The notes below the pieces were generated by a model that did not search any database, was not told the DNA's origin, and saw only the letters and a list, made by a program, of their open reading frames with translations. A DNA stretch of 64,000 nucleotides from positions 2,790,001-2,854,000 of the forward strand of contig NZ_FNSV01000005.1 of assembly GCF_900105905.1 (NCBI RefSeq), read 5' to 3'. This DNA is from Rhodococcus koreensis (GTDB taxonomy: Bacteria; Actinomycetota; Actinomycetes; Mycobacteriales; Mycobacteriaceae). Position numbers and translations under genes: made by a program. Each line of letters opens with the position of its first letter. The first letter of the stretch is position 1. Shown in pieces: positions 1-10,274 of this stretch.

Positions 1-3000
1 CCCGCTCGACGCCCAGCAGCTCACCGAAGACGGTGGCCACCGCGACCTCGGTGTCCGTGCTCGGGGCGCGGAAGGCGCGCGGTTCGAAGCGTGGTTTCGG
101 GAGTGCACGCCGGTCGAGTTTGCCGGCCGACGCCAACGGCAGCTCGTCCAGAATCATGATCTGCGACGGCACCATGTACGACGGGAGCCGCTCTCGCGCA
201 GAGGCCGTCACGTCGTGAGTATCGATCTGCAGGCCCTGCTCGGCGACGACGTAACCGACGAGGTGGTCACCGCCCCGTTCGTCGGAGACCAGTGCCACGG
301 CTGCCCGGGACACACCCGCGGCCGCCTCCAGCACCGCCTCGACCTCCCGCAGTTCGATTCGCAGTCCACGCAGCTTGACCTGGAGATCGGTGCGGCCCAG
401 ATACACCAGCTGACCCTCTCGGGCCCATTTCACGCGATCACCGGTGCGGTAGAGGCGGGTTCCCTGCCGCCCGAAGGGGTCGGCCACGAAGCGTTCCGCG
501 GTGAGCGCGCTCCGCTCCACATAGCCGCGGGCGAGTTGGTCGCCACCGAGGTAGAGCTCACCGGCAACCCCCACCGGGACCGGACGAAGCCACGCGTCCA
601 GCACGTACGCCTGGGTGTTCCGCACCGGCGCACCGATCGGCACCCGCGCCTCCACGGATTCGCGCAGCTCGAACGCGGTCGTGGTGATCGCCGCCTCGGT
701 GGGACCATACGTATTGTGGAATGCGCCCGGCCGCAGAGCGATCACGTCCTCCGCCAGCTCGGCCGGCATCTCCTCGCCGCCCACATACAGGTGCCGCAGC
801 GAGGACAGTGTCTCCCCCTCGCCCGTCGCGAGGAACGCGGCCAGCACCGACGGCACGAAATGCATCATCGTGATCCGGTGTTCGCGGATCACGGCGGCCA
901 GATAGTCGAGTTCACGATGCCCGCCGGGGCGCGTCACCACCAGCCGGGCACCCACGACCAGGGGCAGGAAGACCTCCCACACGGACACGTCGAAGGTGTA
1001 CGGCGCCTTGAGAATTCCGCGATCGTTCGCGGTGACCCCGTACTCCTCGGTCAGCCAGCGCAGCTGATTCACGATCGCGGCGTGACTGACCGTCACACCC
1101 TTGGGTCGGCCCGTGGATCCCGACGTGAACAGAACGTAGGCCGTGTTCTGCGGCCGCAGCGGGCGCACCCGGTCGGCATCGCGGATCGGGTGCGCATCGA
1201 ACCCGGACAGATCGACGGTGTCGACGTCGACGTGCGCGACGCCGGGCGGCAGGCAGCCGCGGGTCCACGAGGTGGTGAGCACCAGATCGGGTGCCGCGGA
1301 GTCCAGCACGTCGGCGATACGCCCTGCCGGGTGTTCGGGGTCGATCGGCACATAGCCGCCGCCGGCGCGGAGGACGGCACACATTCCGACGATCATCTCC
1401 GTCGACCGTTCGAACACGAGCGCCACGAGGGAGTCCGGGCCCGTTCCCCGCTCCACGAGTATTCTCGCGAGGCGGTTGGCCCGCGCGTCGAGTTCGCCGT
1501 ACGTCAGCACTTCGTCCTCGAACGCGACGGCGACCGCGCCCGGGGTGCGGGCCACCTGGGCATCGAGGAGATCCACCAGAGTCGCCGTGTCCGACGCCGC
1601 GTCCGTCGCATTCCACGCCCCCAGCATCCGGGCCGTCTCGTCGCCCGTCAGCAGCGACACGTCGCAGACCTGTTGCCGCGGTTGCGTTGCGAACGCCTCG
1701 ACGACGCGGATCACACTCCGCGCGAGCCGTTCCGCCGTCTCGGAGTCGAACAGTTCGGTGGAGTACGTGAGGCTCCCGGCGATGCCGGCAGGGGCACCGT
1801 TCGCGTCGTAGTTGTCCGAGAGCGAGAAGTCGAGGTCGAACTTGGTGACGTGCGTGTCGATCTTGAGCGGCGCGAGGGTCAGACCCGGCAGTTCCAGTAC
1901 CGCCGGCGCCTGGTTCTGGAACGCGAGCATGACCTGAAAGAGGGACGAATATGATTGGGAACGAACCGGGTTCAGAATCTCGACCAGACGCTCGAACGGT
2001 ACGTCCGCGTGCGCCATCGCGTCCAGATCGGTCTGACGAACCTGTTCCAGCACGTCGAGGAGGGAGGCGCCGGGATCGATCTCCGTCCGCAGCACCAGCG
2101 TGTTGACGAACATGCCGACGACGTCGTCGAGCACCCGCTCACCGCGGCCCGCGACCGGTGTGCCGATCACGATGTCCGAGGTTCCCGTCACCCGTGCCAG
2201 CAACACCGACAGAGCGGCGTGTACCACCATGAACAGTGTCGTATTGTGCTGCTGCGCAATCTCACCGAGACGGCGATGGGTGTCGGCGTCGATGGCCACC
2301 GGCGCGGCGGCACCCCGATGGGTACGCACCGCCGGGCGTGGGCGATCGGTCGGCAGTGCGAGGAATTCGGGGATCCCCGCGAGCGTGCGCGTCCAGTAGT
2401 CGAACTGGGTCGCCGCCAGAGAGTCCGGGTCGTGTTCGTCGCCCAGCACCTCCCGCTGCCACAGCGCGAAGTCGGCGTACTGAACCTCGAGCGGCGCCCA
2501 CCCGGGGCTTTCCCCCCGCGTCCGCGCCAGATACGCCGTCGCCACGTCCCGGCCCAGCGGTGCCATCGAGACGCCGTCCGCACTGATGTGGTGCACCACG
2601 ACGACCACGATCAGTTCGTGTTCGCTGACCTGGAGAAGTCGCGCTCGGATCGGGACCGAGGCCGAGACGTCGAATCCCCGGGCGAGGACGGAAAGCACGT
2701 GAGCGTCCACGACGTCCGCCGTGACGGTCATCGGGGAGAGGTCCAGTTCGACGCGTTCTGCGGGCAACACGACCTGCACCGGTTCGCCGTCGTGTTCCGG
2801 GAACACGGTTCGCAGCGATTCGTGCCGTTCCAGCACGTCGCGCAGCGCCTGCTGCAGGGCGGGCACGTTCAGGTCTCCGGTCACCCGAACGGCCAGCGGG
2901 ATGTTGTACGCCGGGGACGCCGGGTCGAAGCGGCTCAGGAACCACATCCGCTGCTGCGCAGGCGACAGGGGAACATGTTCCGGACGGGGCCGCTGCGACA

Positions 3001-6000
3001 GGACCGGACGGTTGCCCGTGCCGAGCAGCGTAGACACCTCCTCGGCCAGCGCTTCCACCGTCGGTGCCTCGAACAGCATCCGGACCGGCACGTGCGCGTT
3101 CAACGCCTCACCCAACCGTGCGGCCGCCTGCGTCGCGATCAGCGAGTTGCCGCCCAGCGCGAAGAATTCGTCGTCCAGCCCGACCTGCTCCACGGCGAGA
3201 ACCTCGGCGAACACGGCGACGACGGTCTCCTGCACCGCCGACTCGGGTGCCCGGAAGACCCGCGACTCGAGTACCGGCGCCGGCAGCGCCTTCACGTCGA
3301 TCTTGCCCGAGGGGTTCAGGGGAAACGCGTCGAGCACCACGATTGCGGACGGCACCAGGTACGACGGCAACACGTCTTCGAGTCTCTTGCGCAACAACTC
3401 CACATCGAGGGAACCGCGGGGCACGACGTACGACACCAATGCGTCGGCTCCTGCCGCGTTGGGCCGTGCCACCGTGATCGCACCGTCGACTTCGGCGACC
3501 CGGCTGATCACCGCGTCGACCTCCCCCGGTTCGATGCGGACACCACGAATCTTCACCTGGCGGTCCACTCGCGCGATGAACTGCAGATTGCCGTCGGCGC
3601 GACGATGCACCAGGTCGCCGGTGCGGTACATGCGGACACCGCCTGCCGCCGCGACGAAACGCACCGCGGACCGCCCGGGGTCGCCGACGTAGCCGCGGGC
3701 CAGCCCGGAACCGGACAGGTACAGTTCGCCGATCGCACCGACGGGAACCGGGCGTAGCCGGTCGTCGAGGACTTGGCCGGTGGTGCCGGAAATCGGCCCG
3801 CCGATGGTCACGTGGCCGTCGACCGCGGCAAGGGTGGCCACGACGGTCGACTCCGTCGGCCCGTAGGCGTTGAGCATCCGCCGGCCGTCGCTCCACGCCG
3901 CGGCGAGATCCGGATGCAGCGCCTCGCCGCCGACCGCGACGACTTCGATGTGCTCGAGCCCGTCCACGCTCAGCGAAGACAGCACCGCCGGTGTTGAAAG
4001 GTAATGGCTCACCCGGTGTTCCACAAGCACCCGCTGCAGATCCGGTCCCGCATACACCTCGGCGGGGGCGACCACCAGGCAGGCACCGGAACCGAACGCG
4101 AGCAGCGCCTCCAGGAGCGCGGCGTCGAACGTGGGGTTGTAGGCGTGGAGCACCCGCGAGTCCGGCGCGACCCGGTACCGGCGCACCGCTTCCCCGGTCA
4201 GCGAGGACACCCCGCGGTGCGGCACCATCACGCCCTTGGGCGTCCCGGTGGAGCCCGACGTGTAGATGACGTACGCCACCTCGTCCGGATGCACCGGAAC
4301 ATGCACCGGCGGAACCCCGTTCAGATAGTCGCCCGCCGTGACCGGCAGCCACGTGATCCGGGAACCGCCCACCGGCATCGCCCCGACCCCGATGCACACG
4401 TCGGCCTCGGTCAGCACCCGTTCCAGACGTTCCGCCGGATGCGTCGGATCCACCGGGACGAAGGCGGCACCGGTCTTGGTGATGGCCCACAGTGCGATCA
4501 TGAAGTCCACCGACCTCGGCAGGGCGAGCGCGATCACGCGGCCCGGGCGCGCACCCGCGTCGATCAGGACATGCGCGAGCGAATCGGAGCGTGCGTCGAG
4601 GTCACGGTAGGTGAGGGTCACGGTGCCGTCGGAGAGCGCCTGCGCGTCCGGGAAGTCGCGGGCGGTGCCGGTGAGAATGTCGGACAGCGTTCTCGGTGCC
4701 GACGGTTCGCCGCCGTCGAGGACTGCGCCGGCAGCGAGGCCGATGCTGCCCACTTCGATCCCGGGACGGTCGGTGCCCGCGGCCAGGACATCCACGAACA
4801 ACTCGGCCAGCGACCGGACGGTGGCGGCGTCGAACAGCGAAGGCGTGTAGGTGACCACACCGTCCACTCCGGCGGGATCGTGATCCGACCAGCGCTCCGA
4901 GTACGTGAACGCCAGATCGAACGGCGTCGGAACGGTGCCGTTCTCGGACGTCGGCGTGAGCGCGAGCGACACCTGCGGCCGCTCGCCACCGAGCAGGTCG
5001 GCGAGTGCCTCGAACGGCACGTCCGCGTGCTGGAACGCCGCAACGTCGAAGCTCCGGACCTGCTCGAGGACCTCGAGAAACGACATGGCGGGGGTGACGC
5101 GGGTCCGCAACGCCACCGTGTTCGCCCGGTCTCCCGTCAGCCCCGCCTCGCCGCCGATCACGATGTCCCGGTGAACACCGATGCGGGCGAGAAGGATTGC
5201 GAGAGTGGCCCGCAGCACCGTGAACAGCGTCACGCCCTGTTCGCGCGCCAGCCGTGCGGCGGCCTCGTGGCGATCGGAGTCGATCGAGAACTCGTGCACG
5301 CAGTCCGACGGAGACGCAATTCCCCCGACCATCCGGTCCGTGGGCACCGGCGACGACGAACCGACGCCGCGCAGCGCCCGCTGCCACCGTGCGAGGCTGC
5401 TGTCGCCGGACGAGCGGGGCAGCCGCTCCAGTCGTCCGTCGACGTACCGCCCCCGGTCCCCGGTGCGGTACATCCGCACTCCCCCGGCGTCCCCCGTACC
5501 CGTCGGCACGAACGGGTCGGCCACGAACCGTCCGGCGGTACTCGGGGGCCGACGGTGAAATCCCCGGGCCACCTGCTGGCCTCCCACATACAGTTCCCCG
5601 ACCGTCCCGGGCGGGACGGGTCGCAACGCCCTGTCCAGCACGTAGACGCGGGACCCGGCGTCGAGGTAGGTGGGTTGCGCGGGCCCGCGCTCTCCGCGGT
5701 GGGGCCCCACCGTTCCGCCCTCGACGAGTGGCGCCCACAGGTCGGCGACGACGCCGTCGCCGTCGTTGCCCGACCGCACCCGCGCCAGGACATTCGCGTG
5801 GGTCACCGCGACCGGTTCCGAGCCCACGGGGCAGAGCACGTAGGCGACCCGGTCCGGGTGGATCGGTCCCGGTTCCGGTGCCGTGACGTCGGGTGCGCCG
5901 TCTTCGCCGAACTCGACGTCGTCCAGCAGGACGGTCGGGTACCCGCCGTGCGGAATCGCGTCGGCGTCGGCGCGACTGATCAGCATCAGGGTGGGCACCA

Positions 6001-9000
6001 CGTCGGCCAGCAGGTACCGAATGCGTTCGGTCGGGTGGTCGGGGCTCAGGGGCAGGCAGGTCGCACCCGACCGCAGCACGGCAATGTGGGCGACCACGCT
6101 GTCGACCGGATTCGACAGTCCGACCGCGACGATGCTCGAATCGCCGATCCCGGAGCCGTTCAGTGCCCGCGCCAGAACGGCGGACCGGCGGTCGACCTCG
6201 GCATAGGAGACCGCCTCCCCACCGCACGTGACGGCGACGGCGTCCGGGCTGTCGGTAACGCGCCGGCGCAAGACCTCGGACAGCGACGCGACGTCGTGCG
6301 CAGAATCCTGCGTTCCCCCGACGGCCAGGGCCCGCTCTTCCGGTGTCAGCAGGTCGATCGCGCTGAGCGCGACGCCAGGGTTCTCGGCGACCACCACGAG
6401 GAGTCGGTGTAGCCGCCGGGCCCACTGCTCCACCGTCCGCCGCTCGAAACGGTGCGCTGCGTAACGCAACACCCCCTCGAACCGGTCGCCGTCGAGTCGG
6501 CCACGCAGCGTCACCACCAGATCCAGGCCGTCGAACTCCCGTTCCGGCTCCGCGTCCACCGACAGCATCACCTGGAAGAGCGGGTGACGGCCGGTCGAAA
6601 GTTCCTTCCCGGCAACGTCGACCACGTGCGTGAACGGCACGTCGCCGTGTGCTCGGGCGGCCTGCTCGACGCGGTGCGTCTCCAGCAGGAACTCATCGAA
6701 CGTCAGTTGCGGATCGAGTCTGCTGCGCAGCACCAGCGGCTCGCAGTCGTCGCCGCCGGTGTGGCCGTCCGGGAGGACCGCTCCGATGGCGAGGTCGTCC
6801 GCACCGCTCACGACGGACAGCAACACCGCGACCACGGCGTGGACGATCGTGAACGGTGAGACCGCCTGTTCGGCCGCCAGTTCGTGCACTCGCCGGCACA
6901 GGGCGGGCTCCACGGCGAACGGAACCCGGCCGCTGAACGCCCCGGCATCGTCCGAGACTTCACGGGCTTCCGGCAGCGACAACGGCGGCAGGCACTCGAG
7001 TTGCCTTTTCCAGTAACGCAACTCGTGGTCGTACGGCGCCGGAACAGGCAACGCGGATCGATCGACCTTGCCGCTCGGCGTGAGCGGCACGGCATCGAGG
7101 ACGGTGACCGTCGACGGCACCATGTACGCCGGCAGTCGCTCGGCCACCCCGGCGAGCACGTCGTCGGGGTCCAGGCCGGTGCCGTGAACATAGCCGTCCA
7201 CTGCCAACTCGCCGTTCCGGTCGTGGGCCACCGCGATCGCCGTGTCGACTCCCGGATGCCGGCCGAGAACCGCAGTGATCTCGCCCAATTCGACCCGGAA
7301 TCCGCGGATCTTCACCTGATCGTCGGCACGATCGACGAATTCCAGCTCGTGGTTCTTCGACCACCGCACGAGATCGCCGGTCCGATACATGCGCTGCAGG
7401 TCGGTCGTGAACGGGTTCGCGACGAAACGTGTCGCGCTCGCACCCGGCCGCTCCAGGTATCCGCGACCCACCCCGGGACCGGACAGATACAGCTCGCCCA
7501 CCACCCCTGCCGGCACGGGCTGCAGGAAGCGGTCCAGCACGACTGCCGACACTCCCTCGATCGGTCGCCCGATCGTGGGACGGGAACCGGGGACCAGCGG
7601 CTCGGTGGCCGTTGCCCACACGGTGACCTCCGTCGGCCCGTACAGGTTCAGGACCGTGCGGTCGACGCCCCACCGCGCCGCCAGTTCCGGCGGGCAGACC
7701 TCACCTGCTACGGCGAGTACCTCGAGGTCGGGCAGTCCGGCCGGGTCCATCTGTGCCGGGATGGCCGGTGTCGTGGTCCAGTGGGTGATTCGCTCACGGC
7801 GCAGCAGGTCGGCCATGGCCTTTCCTCCGCGCACCGGCGGCGGCGCGATCACCAACGTGGCGCCCGCGGTAACCGCGACCAGCAGTTCGTGTATCGAGGC
7901 GTCGTAGGAGGGCGACGCGCACATCAGCACCCGCGACCGGGAATCCGCCGCGTAGAGACGCCGCACTGCGGCCGCGTGATTCGCAAGTCCTCGGTGCGGC
8001 ATCGTGATTCCGCGCGGCGCCCCCACCGAGCCGGACGTGTAGATGACGTAGGCGGCATTGTCCAGCCTGACGGGATGTGCCAATTCCGCATCGGCGACCG
8101 GTGTGCCGTCCCCCGGGGCGTCGGCGACATCCACCCAGCGGACACCCGTGGGCACCACCCCCGGATCGACGGCGACGGCGATGGTGACGCCGGATTCGTC
8201 GATCATGTGCGCGACGCGTTCGGCGGGATAGTCCGGGTCCACCGGGACGAACGCCGCACCACACCGCGCGACGGCCCACACCGCCACCACCTGTTCGATC
8301 GAGCGCGGCAGCATCAACGCAACGCGGTTGCCGACGCCGACCCCTTGTGCGAGCAGTCTGCGGGCGAGCCGATTCGATCGCTCGTGCAGAGCGCGGTAGG
8401 TCATCTCGACGTCGCCGCAGCGGACCGCGACCGTGTCGGAATCCACTGTCAGGTCCAGCAAGTCCGGAAGTTTGAGCGGGTCCGCCGACGCAGGACCGTC
8501 GAGAGGGATCAGCGCGTCGAGTTCGTTTCGGACGAGCAGCGGCAGGCTACCCACGGCCGCGTCGGCGTCCGCGCCCACGAATCCACCCAGATAGTCCAGA
8601 AATCTCGCGTGGTGGCCCGCGAGTTCTTCTCGCTCGTAGACGGCGGGGTTGCCCTCGAAGTCCACGCGGACGTTCTGCCCGGCCGCACCGGGATAGATCG
8701 CCACCGCGAGGTCGTCGACCGGACCGGCCGTGAGAACGTTCAATTCGCCGAGTACGTCACCCCACCACGTCTCGGTGTGAAACATCATGATGTTGACCAT
8801 CGGCCCGAAGCCGCGGCCGACGCGCGACGTCGACCGCATGTCGTGGAGTATGTCTTCGTAGCGGAAACGCTGGTGCCGCAGCGCACCGGTGAGTTCCAGT
8901 TGGACACGACGCACCAGGTCGTGTGTGGTCCCGCGTGGATCCACCTCGATCCGGAGTGGAACGATGTTGGCCACGCTGCCACCCGAACGGCGCGCGCCCG

Positions 9001-9868
9001 CGGTGGTGCGGGCCGACACCGGAAGACTCAGCACGACATCCGAATTGCCCGTCATCCGCGCGAGGAATGCCGCGAACGCCGCGACCACGATCGGCACCTC
9101 GAACGAATTCCACTCCTGCGCCAGCGCTTTCAGCTCGTCGACGACGACCGGGTCCATCACCTCGCTGGCGAGCAACGACACCGCCGACGGGGCGCTGTCC
9201 CGGTCGGTCAATCGGGACGGCTCGGGCAGGTCCTTCGTTCGTTCGGACCAGTACTCGCGGTCGATCTCGAAGCGGCGGGACCGCGGGTACGCATCCTCGG
9301 ATTCGTACAGTTCCCGCAGCGGCACGGCCTTCGACACGGGAGCCTCCGTGCGATCCACCGCATGCGTGTACAGCTCGGCCACCCGGTTCATCAGCACCAT
9401 GGCGCCGTAGCCGTCGAGGATCAGATGGTGCGCGAACGTGGTGAGGAAGTAGTGGTCGCCGCCGACGTGCAGCAGGGTCGCGGAGATCAGGCGATCCCGG
9501 TACACCGACATGGGCCTGCGGCGGCGCTCGTCCATCCACCGGTGCGCCTGGGCCACCGGATCTTCGTGGGACCGCAAGTCGATGTACGCGAGTTCGTCGT
9601 CGATCGTCTCGTCCGCCAACTGATACGGCTCACCCGCGTGGTCGACGAGCCGCACACCGGGTGACTCGATGTCGAACGAGCCTTGCTCGGACGCCCATTT
9701 CAACGCGCCGACGTCCACCGGCCCACGGAGCTCGACGTACTGCGCGACGAGTATGGCAACGGTCGGGTCCAACTGCTGCGCGAACCACAACCCCTTTTGG
9801 GCATGCGAGAGCGGGAAGGCACGCGAATCGAGTTCACCTGCAGCCTTACGCGGGAACCCCGAGCCCAC
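1..9868 (-). CDS. Non-ribosomal peptide synthetase, 3' end beyond window
   Basis: One uninterrupted minus-strand frame of 3,289 codons builds a peptide on carrier domains in the cytoplasm. I checked the frame at five separated points. The chosen start is GTG at 9868, with a purine-rich GGGGGGA just upstream; an in-frame stop lies at 9947-9949. Domain order: C1 with HHLILDG (9430-9410), as in rhodococcal initiation C domains; A1 with YTSGSVGAPRG near 8050 and PSGK near 7070; only the C-terminal lobe of a C domain (about 7020-6320); a defective A2 (about 6290-5400); a second C-terminal C lobe (about 5380-4700); full A3 with YTSGSTGTPKG near 4260; T with LGGNSL near 3150; full C with HHISADG near 2590; A4 with FTSGSTGRPKG near 1120 and AGKLD near 125. 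The next T domain begins at the window edge. A1 and A2 have no carrier domain after them. I make no substrate prediction. No MbtH or thioesterase is visible. Confidence 0.95.
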   Translation of the reverse strand, partial: MGSGFPRKAAGELDSRAFPLSHAQKGLWFAQQLDPTVAILVAQYVELRGPVDVGALKWASEQGSFDIESPGVRLVDHAGEPYQLADETIDDELAYIDLRSHEDPVAQAHRWMDERRRRPMSVYRDRLISATLLHVGGDHYFLTTFAHHLILDGYGAMVLMNRVAELYTHAVDRTEAPVSKAVPLRELYESEDAYPRSRRFEIDREYWSERTKDLPEPSRLTDRDSAPSAVSLLASEVMDPVVVDELKALAQEWNSFEVPIVVAAFAAFLARMTGNSDVVLSLPVSARTTAGARRSGGSVANIVPLRIEVDPRGTTHDLVRRVQLELTGALRHQRFRYEDILHDMRSTSRVGRGFGPMVNIMMFHTETWWGDVLGELNVLTAGPVDDLAVAIYPGAAGQNVRVDFEGNPAVYEREELAGHHARFLDYLGGFVGADADAAVGSLPLLVRNELDALIPLDGPASADPLKLPDLLDLTVDSDTVAVRCGDVEMTYRALHERSNRLARRLLAQGVGVGNRVALMLPRSIEQVVAVWAVARCGAAFVPVDPDYPAERVAHMIDESGVTIAVAVDPGVVPTGVRWVDVADAPGDGTPVADAELAHPVRLDNAAYVIYTSGSVGAPRGITMPHRGLANHAAAVRRLYAADSRSRVLMCASPSYDASIHELLVAVTAGATLVIAPPPVRGGKAMADLLRRERITHWTTTPAIPAQMDPAGLPDLEVLAVAGEVCPPELAARWGVDRTVLNLYGPTEVTVWATATEPLVPGSRPTIGRPIEGVSAVVLDRFLQPVPAGVVGELYLSGPGVGRGYLERPGASATRFVANPFTTDLQRMYRTGDLVRWSKNHELEFVDRADDQVKIRGFRVELGEITAVLGRHPGVDTAIAVAHDRNGELAVDGYVHGTGLDPDDVLAGVAERLPAYMVPSTVTVLDAVPLTPSGKVDRSALPVPAPYDHELRYWKRQLECLPPLSLPEAREVSDDAGAFSGRVPFAVEPALCRRVHELAAEQAVSPFTIVHAVVAVLLSVVSGADDLAIGAVLPDGHTGGDDCEPLVLRSRLDPQLTFDEFLLETHRVEQAARAHGDVPFTHVVDVAGKELSTGRHPLFQVMLSVDAEPEREFDGLDLVVTLRGRLDGDRFEGVLRYAAHRFERRTVEQWARRLHRLLVVVAENPGVALSAIDLLTPEERALAVGGTQDSAHDVASLSEVLRRRVTDSPDAVAVTCGGEAVSYAEVDRRSAVLARALNGSGIGDSSIVAVGLSNPVDSVVAHIAVLRSGATCLPLSPDHPTERIRYLLADVVPTLMLISRADADAIPHGGYPTVLLDDVEFGEDGAPDVTAPEPGPIHPDRVAYVLCPVGSEPVAVTHANVLARVRSGNDGDGVVADLWAPLVEGGTVGPHRGERGPAQPTYLDAGSRVYVLDRALRPVPPGTVGELYVGGQQVARGFHRRPPSTAGRFVADPFVPTGTGDAGGVRMYRTGDRGRYVDGRLERLPRSSGDSSLARWQRALRGVGSSSPVPTDRMVGGIASPSDCVHEFSIDSDRHEAAARLAREQGVTLFTVLRATLAILLARIGVHRDIVIGGEAGLTGDRANTVALRTRVTPAMSFLEVLEQVRSFDVAAFQHADVPFEALADLLGGERPQVSLALTPTSENGTVPTPFDLAFTYSERWSDHDPAGVDGVVTYTPSLFDAATVRSLAELFVDVLAAGTDRPGIEVGSIGLAAGAVLDGGEPSAPRTLSDILTGTARDFPDAQALSDGTVTLTYRDLDARSDSLAHVLIDAGARPGRVIALALPRSVDFMIALWAITKTGAAFVPVDPTHPAERLERVLTEADVCIGVGAMPVGGSRITWLPVTAGDYLNGVPPVHVPVHPDEVAYVIYTSGSTGTPKGVMVPHRGVSSLTGEAVRRYRVAPDSRVLHAYNPTFDAALLEALLAFGSGACLVVAPAEVYAGPDLQRVLVEHRVSHYLSTPAVLSSLSVDGLEHIEVVAVGGEALHPDLAAAWSDGRRMLNAYGPTESTVVATLAAVDGHVTIGGPISGTTGQVLDDRLRPVPVGAIGELYLSGSGLARGYVGDPGRSAVRFVAAAGGVRMYRTGDLVHRRADGNLQFIARVDRQVKIRGVRIEPGEVDAVISRVAEVDGAITVARPNAAGADALVSYVVPRGSLDVELLRKRLEDVLPSYLVPSAIVVLDAFPLNPSGKIDVKALPAPVLESRVFRAPESAVQETVVAVFAEVLAVEQVGLDDEFFALGGNSLIATQAAARLGEALNAHVPVRMLFEAPTVEALAEEVSTLLGTGNRPVLSQRPRPEHVPLSPAQQRMWFLSRFDPASPAYNIPLAVRVTGDLNVPALQQALRDVLERHESLRTVFPEHDGEPVQVVLPAERVELDLSPMTVTADVVDAHVLSVLARGFDVSASVPIRARLLQVSEHELIVVVVVHHISADGVSMAPLGRDVATAYLARTRGESPGWAPLEVQYADFALWQREVLGDEHDPDSLAATQFDYWTRTLAGIPEFLALPTDRPRPAVRTHRGAAAPVAIDADTHRRLGEIAQQHNTTLFMVVHAALSVLLARVTGTSDIVIGTPVAGRGERVLDDVVGMFVNTLVLRTEIDPGASLLDVLEQVRQTDLDAMAHADVPFERLVEILNPVRSQSYSSLFQVMLAFQNQAPAVLELPGLTLAPLKIDTHVTKFDLDFSLSDNYDANGAPAGIAGSLTYSTELFDSETAERLARSVIRVVEAFATQPRQQVCDVSLLTGDETARMLGAWNATDAASDTATLVDLLDAQVARTPGAVAVAFEDEVLTYGELDARANRLARILVERGTGPDSLVALVFERSTEMIVGMCAVLRAGGGYVPIDPEHPAGRIADVLDSAAPDLVLTTSWTRGCLPPGVAHVDVDTVDLSGFDAHPIRDADRVRPLRPQNTAYVLFTSGSTGRPKGVTVSHAAIVNQLRWLTEEYGVTANDRGILKAPYTFDVSVWEVFLPLVVGARLVVTRPGGHRELDYLAAVIREHRITMMHFVPSVLAAFLATGEGETLSSLRHLYVGGEEMPAELAEDVIALRPGAFHNTYGPTEAAITTTAFELRESVEARVPIGAPVRNTQAYVLDAWLRPVPVGVAGELYLGGDQLARGYVERSALTAERFVADPFGRQGTRLYRTGDRVKWAREGQLVYLGRTDLQVKLRGLRIELREVEAVLEAAAGVSRAAVALVSDERGGDHLVGYVVAEQGLQIDTHDVTASARERLPSYMVPSQIMILDELPLASAGKLDRRALPKPRFEPRAFRAPSTDTEVAVATVFGELLGVER

Positions 9869-9917
9869 TATCCGTCCCCCCGATCTACCACTTGCCGAAC
9901 GGCCCGAACGCGGGCCG

Positions 9918-9927
9918 TATACGTATA
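9918..9927. promoter_or_regulatory. TATACGTATA palindrome upstream of the NRPS
   Basis: A perfect 10-bp palindrome sits 50 bp upstream of the NRPS GTG, inside the 250-bp gap (9869-10118) between the divergent NRPS and exopolysaccharide genes. On the minus strand it could supply a TA-rich -10 element or an operator. Nothing else recognisable was found in this gap. Confidence 0.3.
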
Positions 9928-10118
9928 GGTGTTGCAGCGGAAATCGTTACAGTGACCCTACTCGCAGTCCCAGCACGTTCGCAGCGCTCACGTAGCGGTT
10001 ACCGGCAGCATTCCCGCGCGTACTCGCAATACTGCATCCAACCACCTCCGAACAGGAACGTGAAAGCACATACCCTTACTCTTCTATCGGAACAGACACG
10101 GACAGAGGAGAATACGGC

Positions 10119-10262
10119 GTGCCGCAGGTCCACGAACTTCGCCGGAAACGGGACGGCGGCAGCGGAAACTGCCGTCATGACACGATCAGCGGCCGTCGTG
10201 GGCAGCCCTTCCGCGACCGACAGTTCAGCTACGCGACCAGAAACCTCATCCTCGATAGCTAG
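10119..10262 (+). CDS. Small 47-residue leader ORF before the DUF4012 gene
   Basis: A GTG-initiated frame of 47 codons has a strong ribosome-binding site (GAGGAG at 10105-10110, 8 nt before the start). It ends in TAG at 10260-10262, and that stop overlaps the AGGAG ribosome-binding site of the next gene. The product is basic, rich in Arg and Gly, with no membrane segment or recognised domain. About three quarters of its third codon positions are G or C, which suits coding sequence here but is not proof. The stop/Shine-Dalgarno overlap suggests translational coupling to the DUF4012 gene, so this may be a leader peptide of the exopolysaccharide operon. It could also be a chance frame in a 5' leader. 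Confidence 0.42.
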   Translation: MPQVHELRRKRDGGSGNCRHDTISGRRGQPFRDRQFSYATRNLILDS

Positions 10263-10274
10263 GAGCAGACCCGA

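Noticed and set aside
215..9664. Long plus-strand open frames opposite the NRPS (215-1954, 1955-3757, 4004-6412, 6884-9664)
   Set aside because: The minus strand here encodes recognisable A, C and T domains in one frame. The plus frames are Arg/His-rich shadows caused by high G+C at third positions and match no family.
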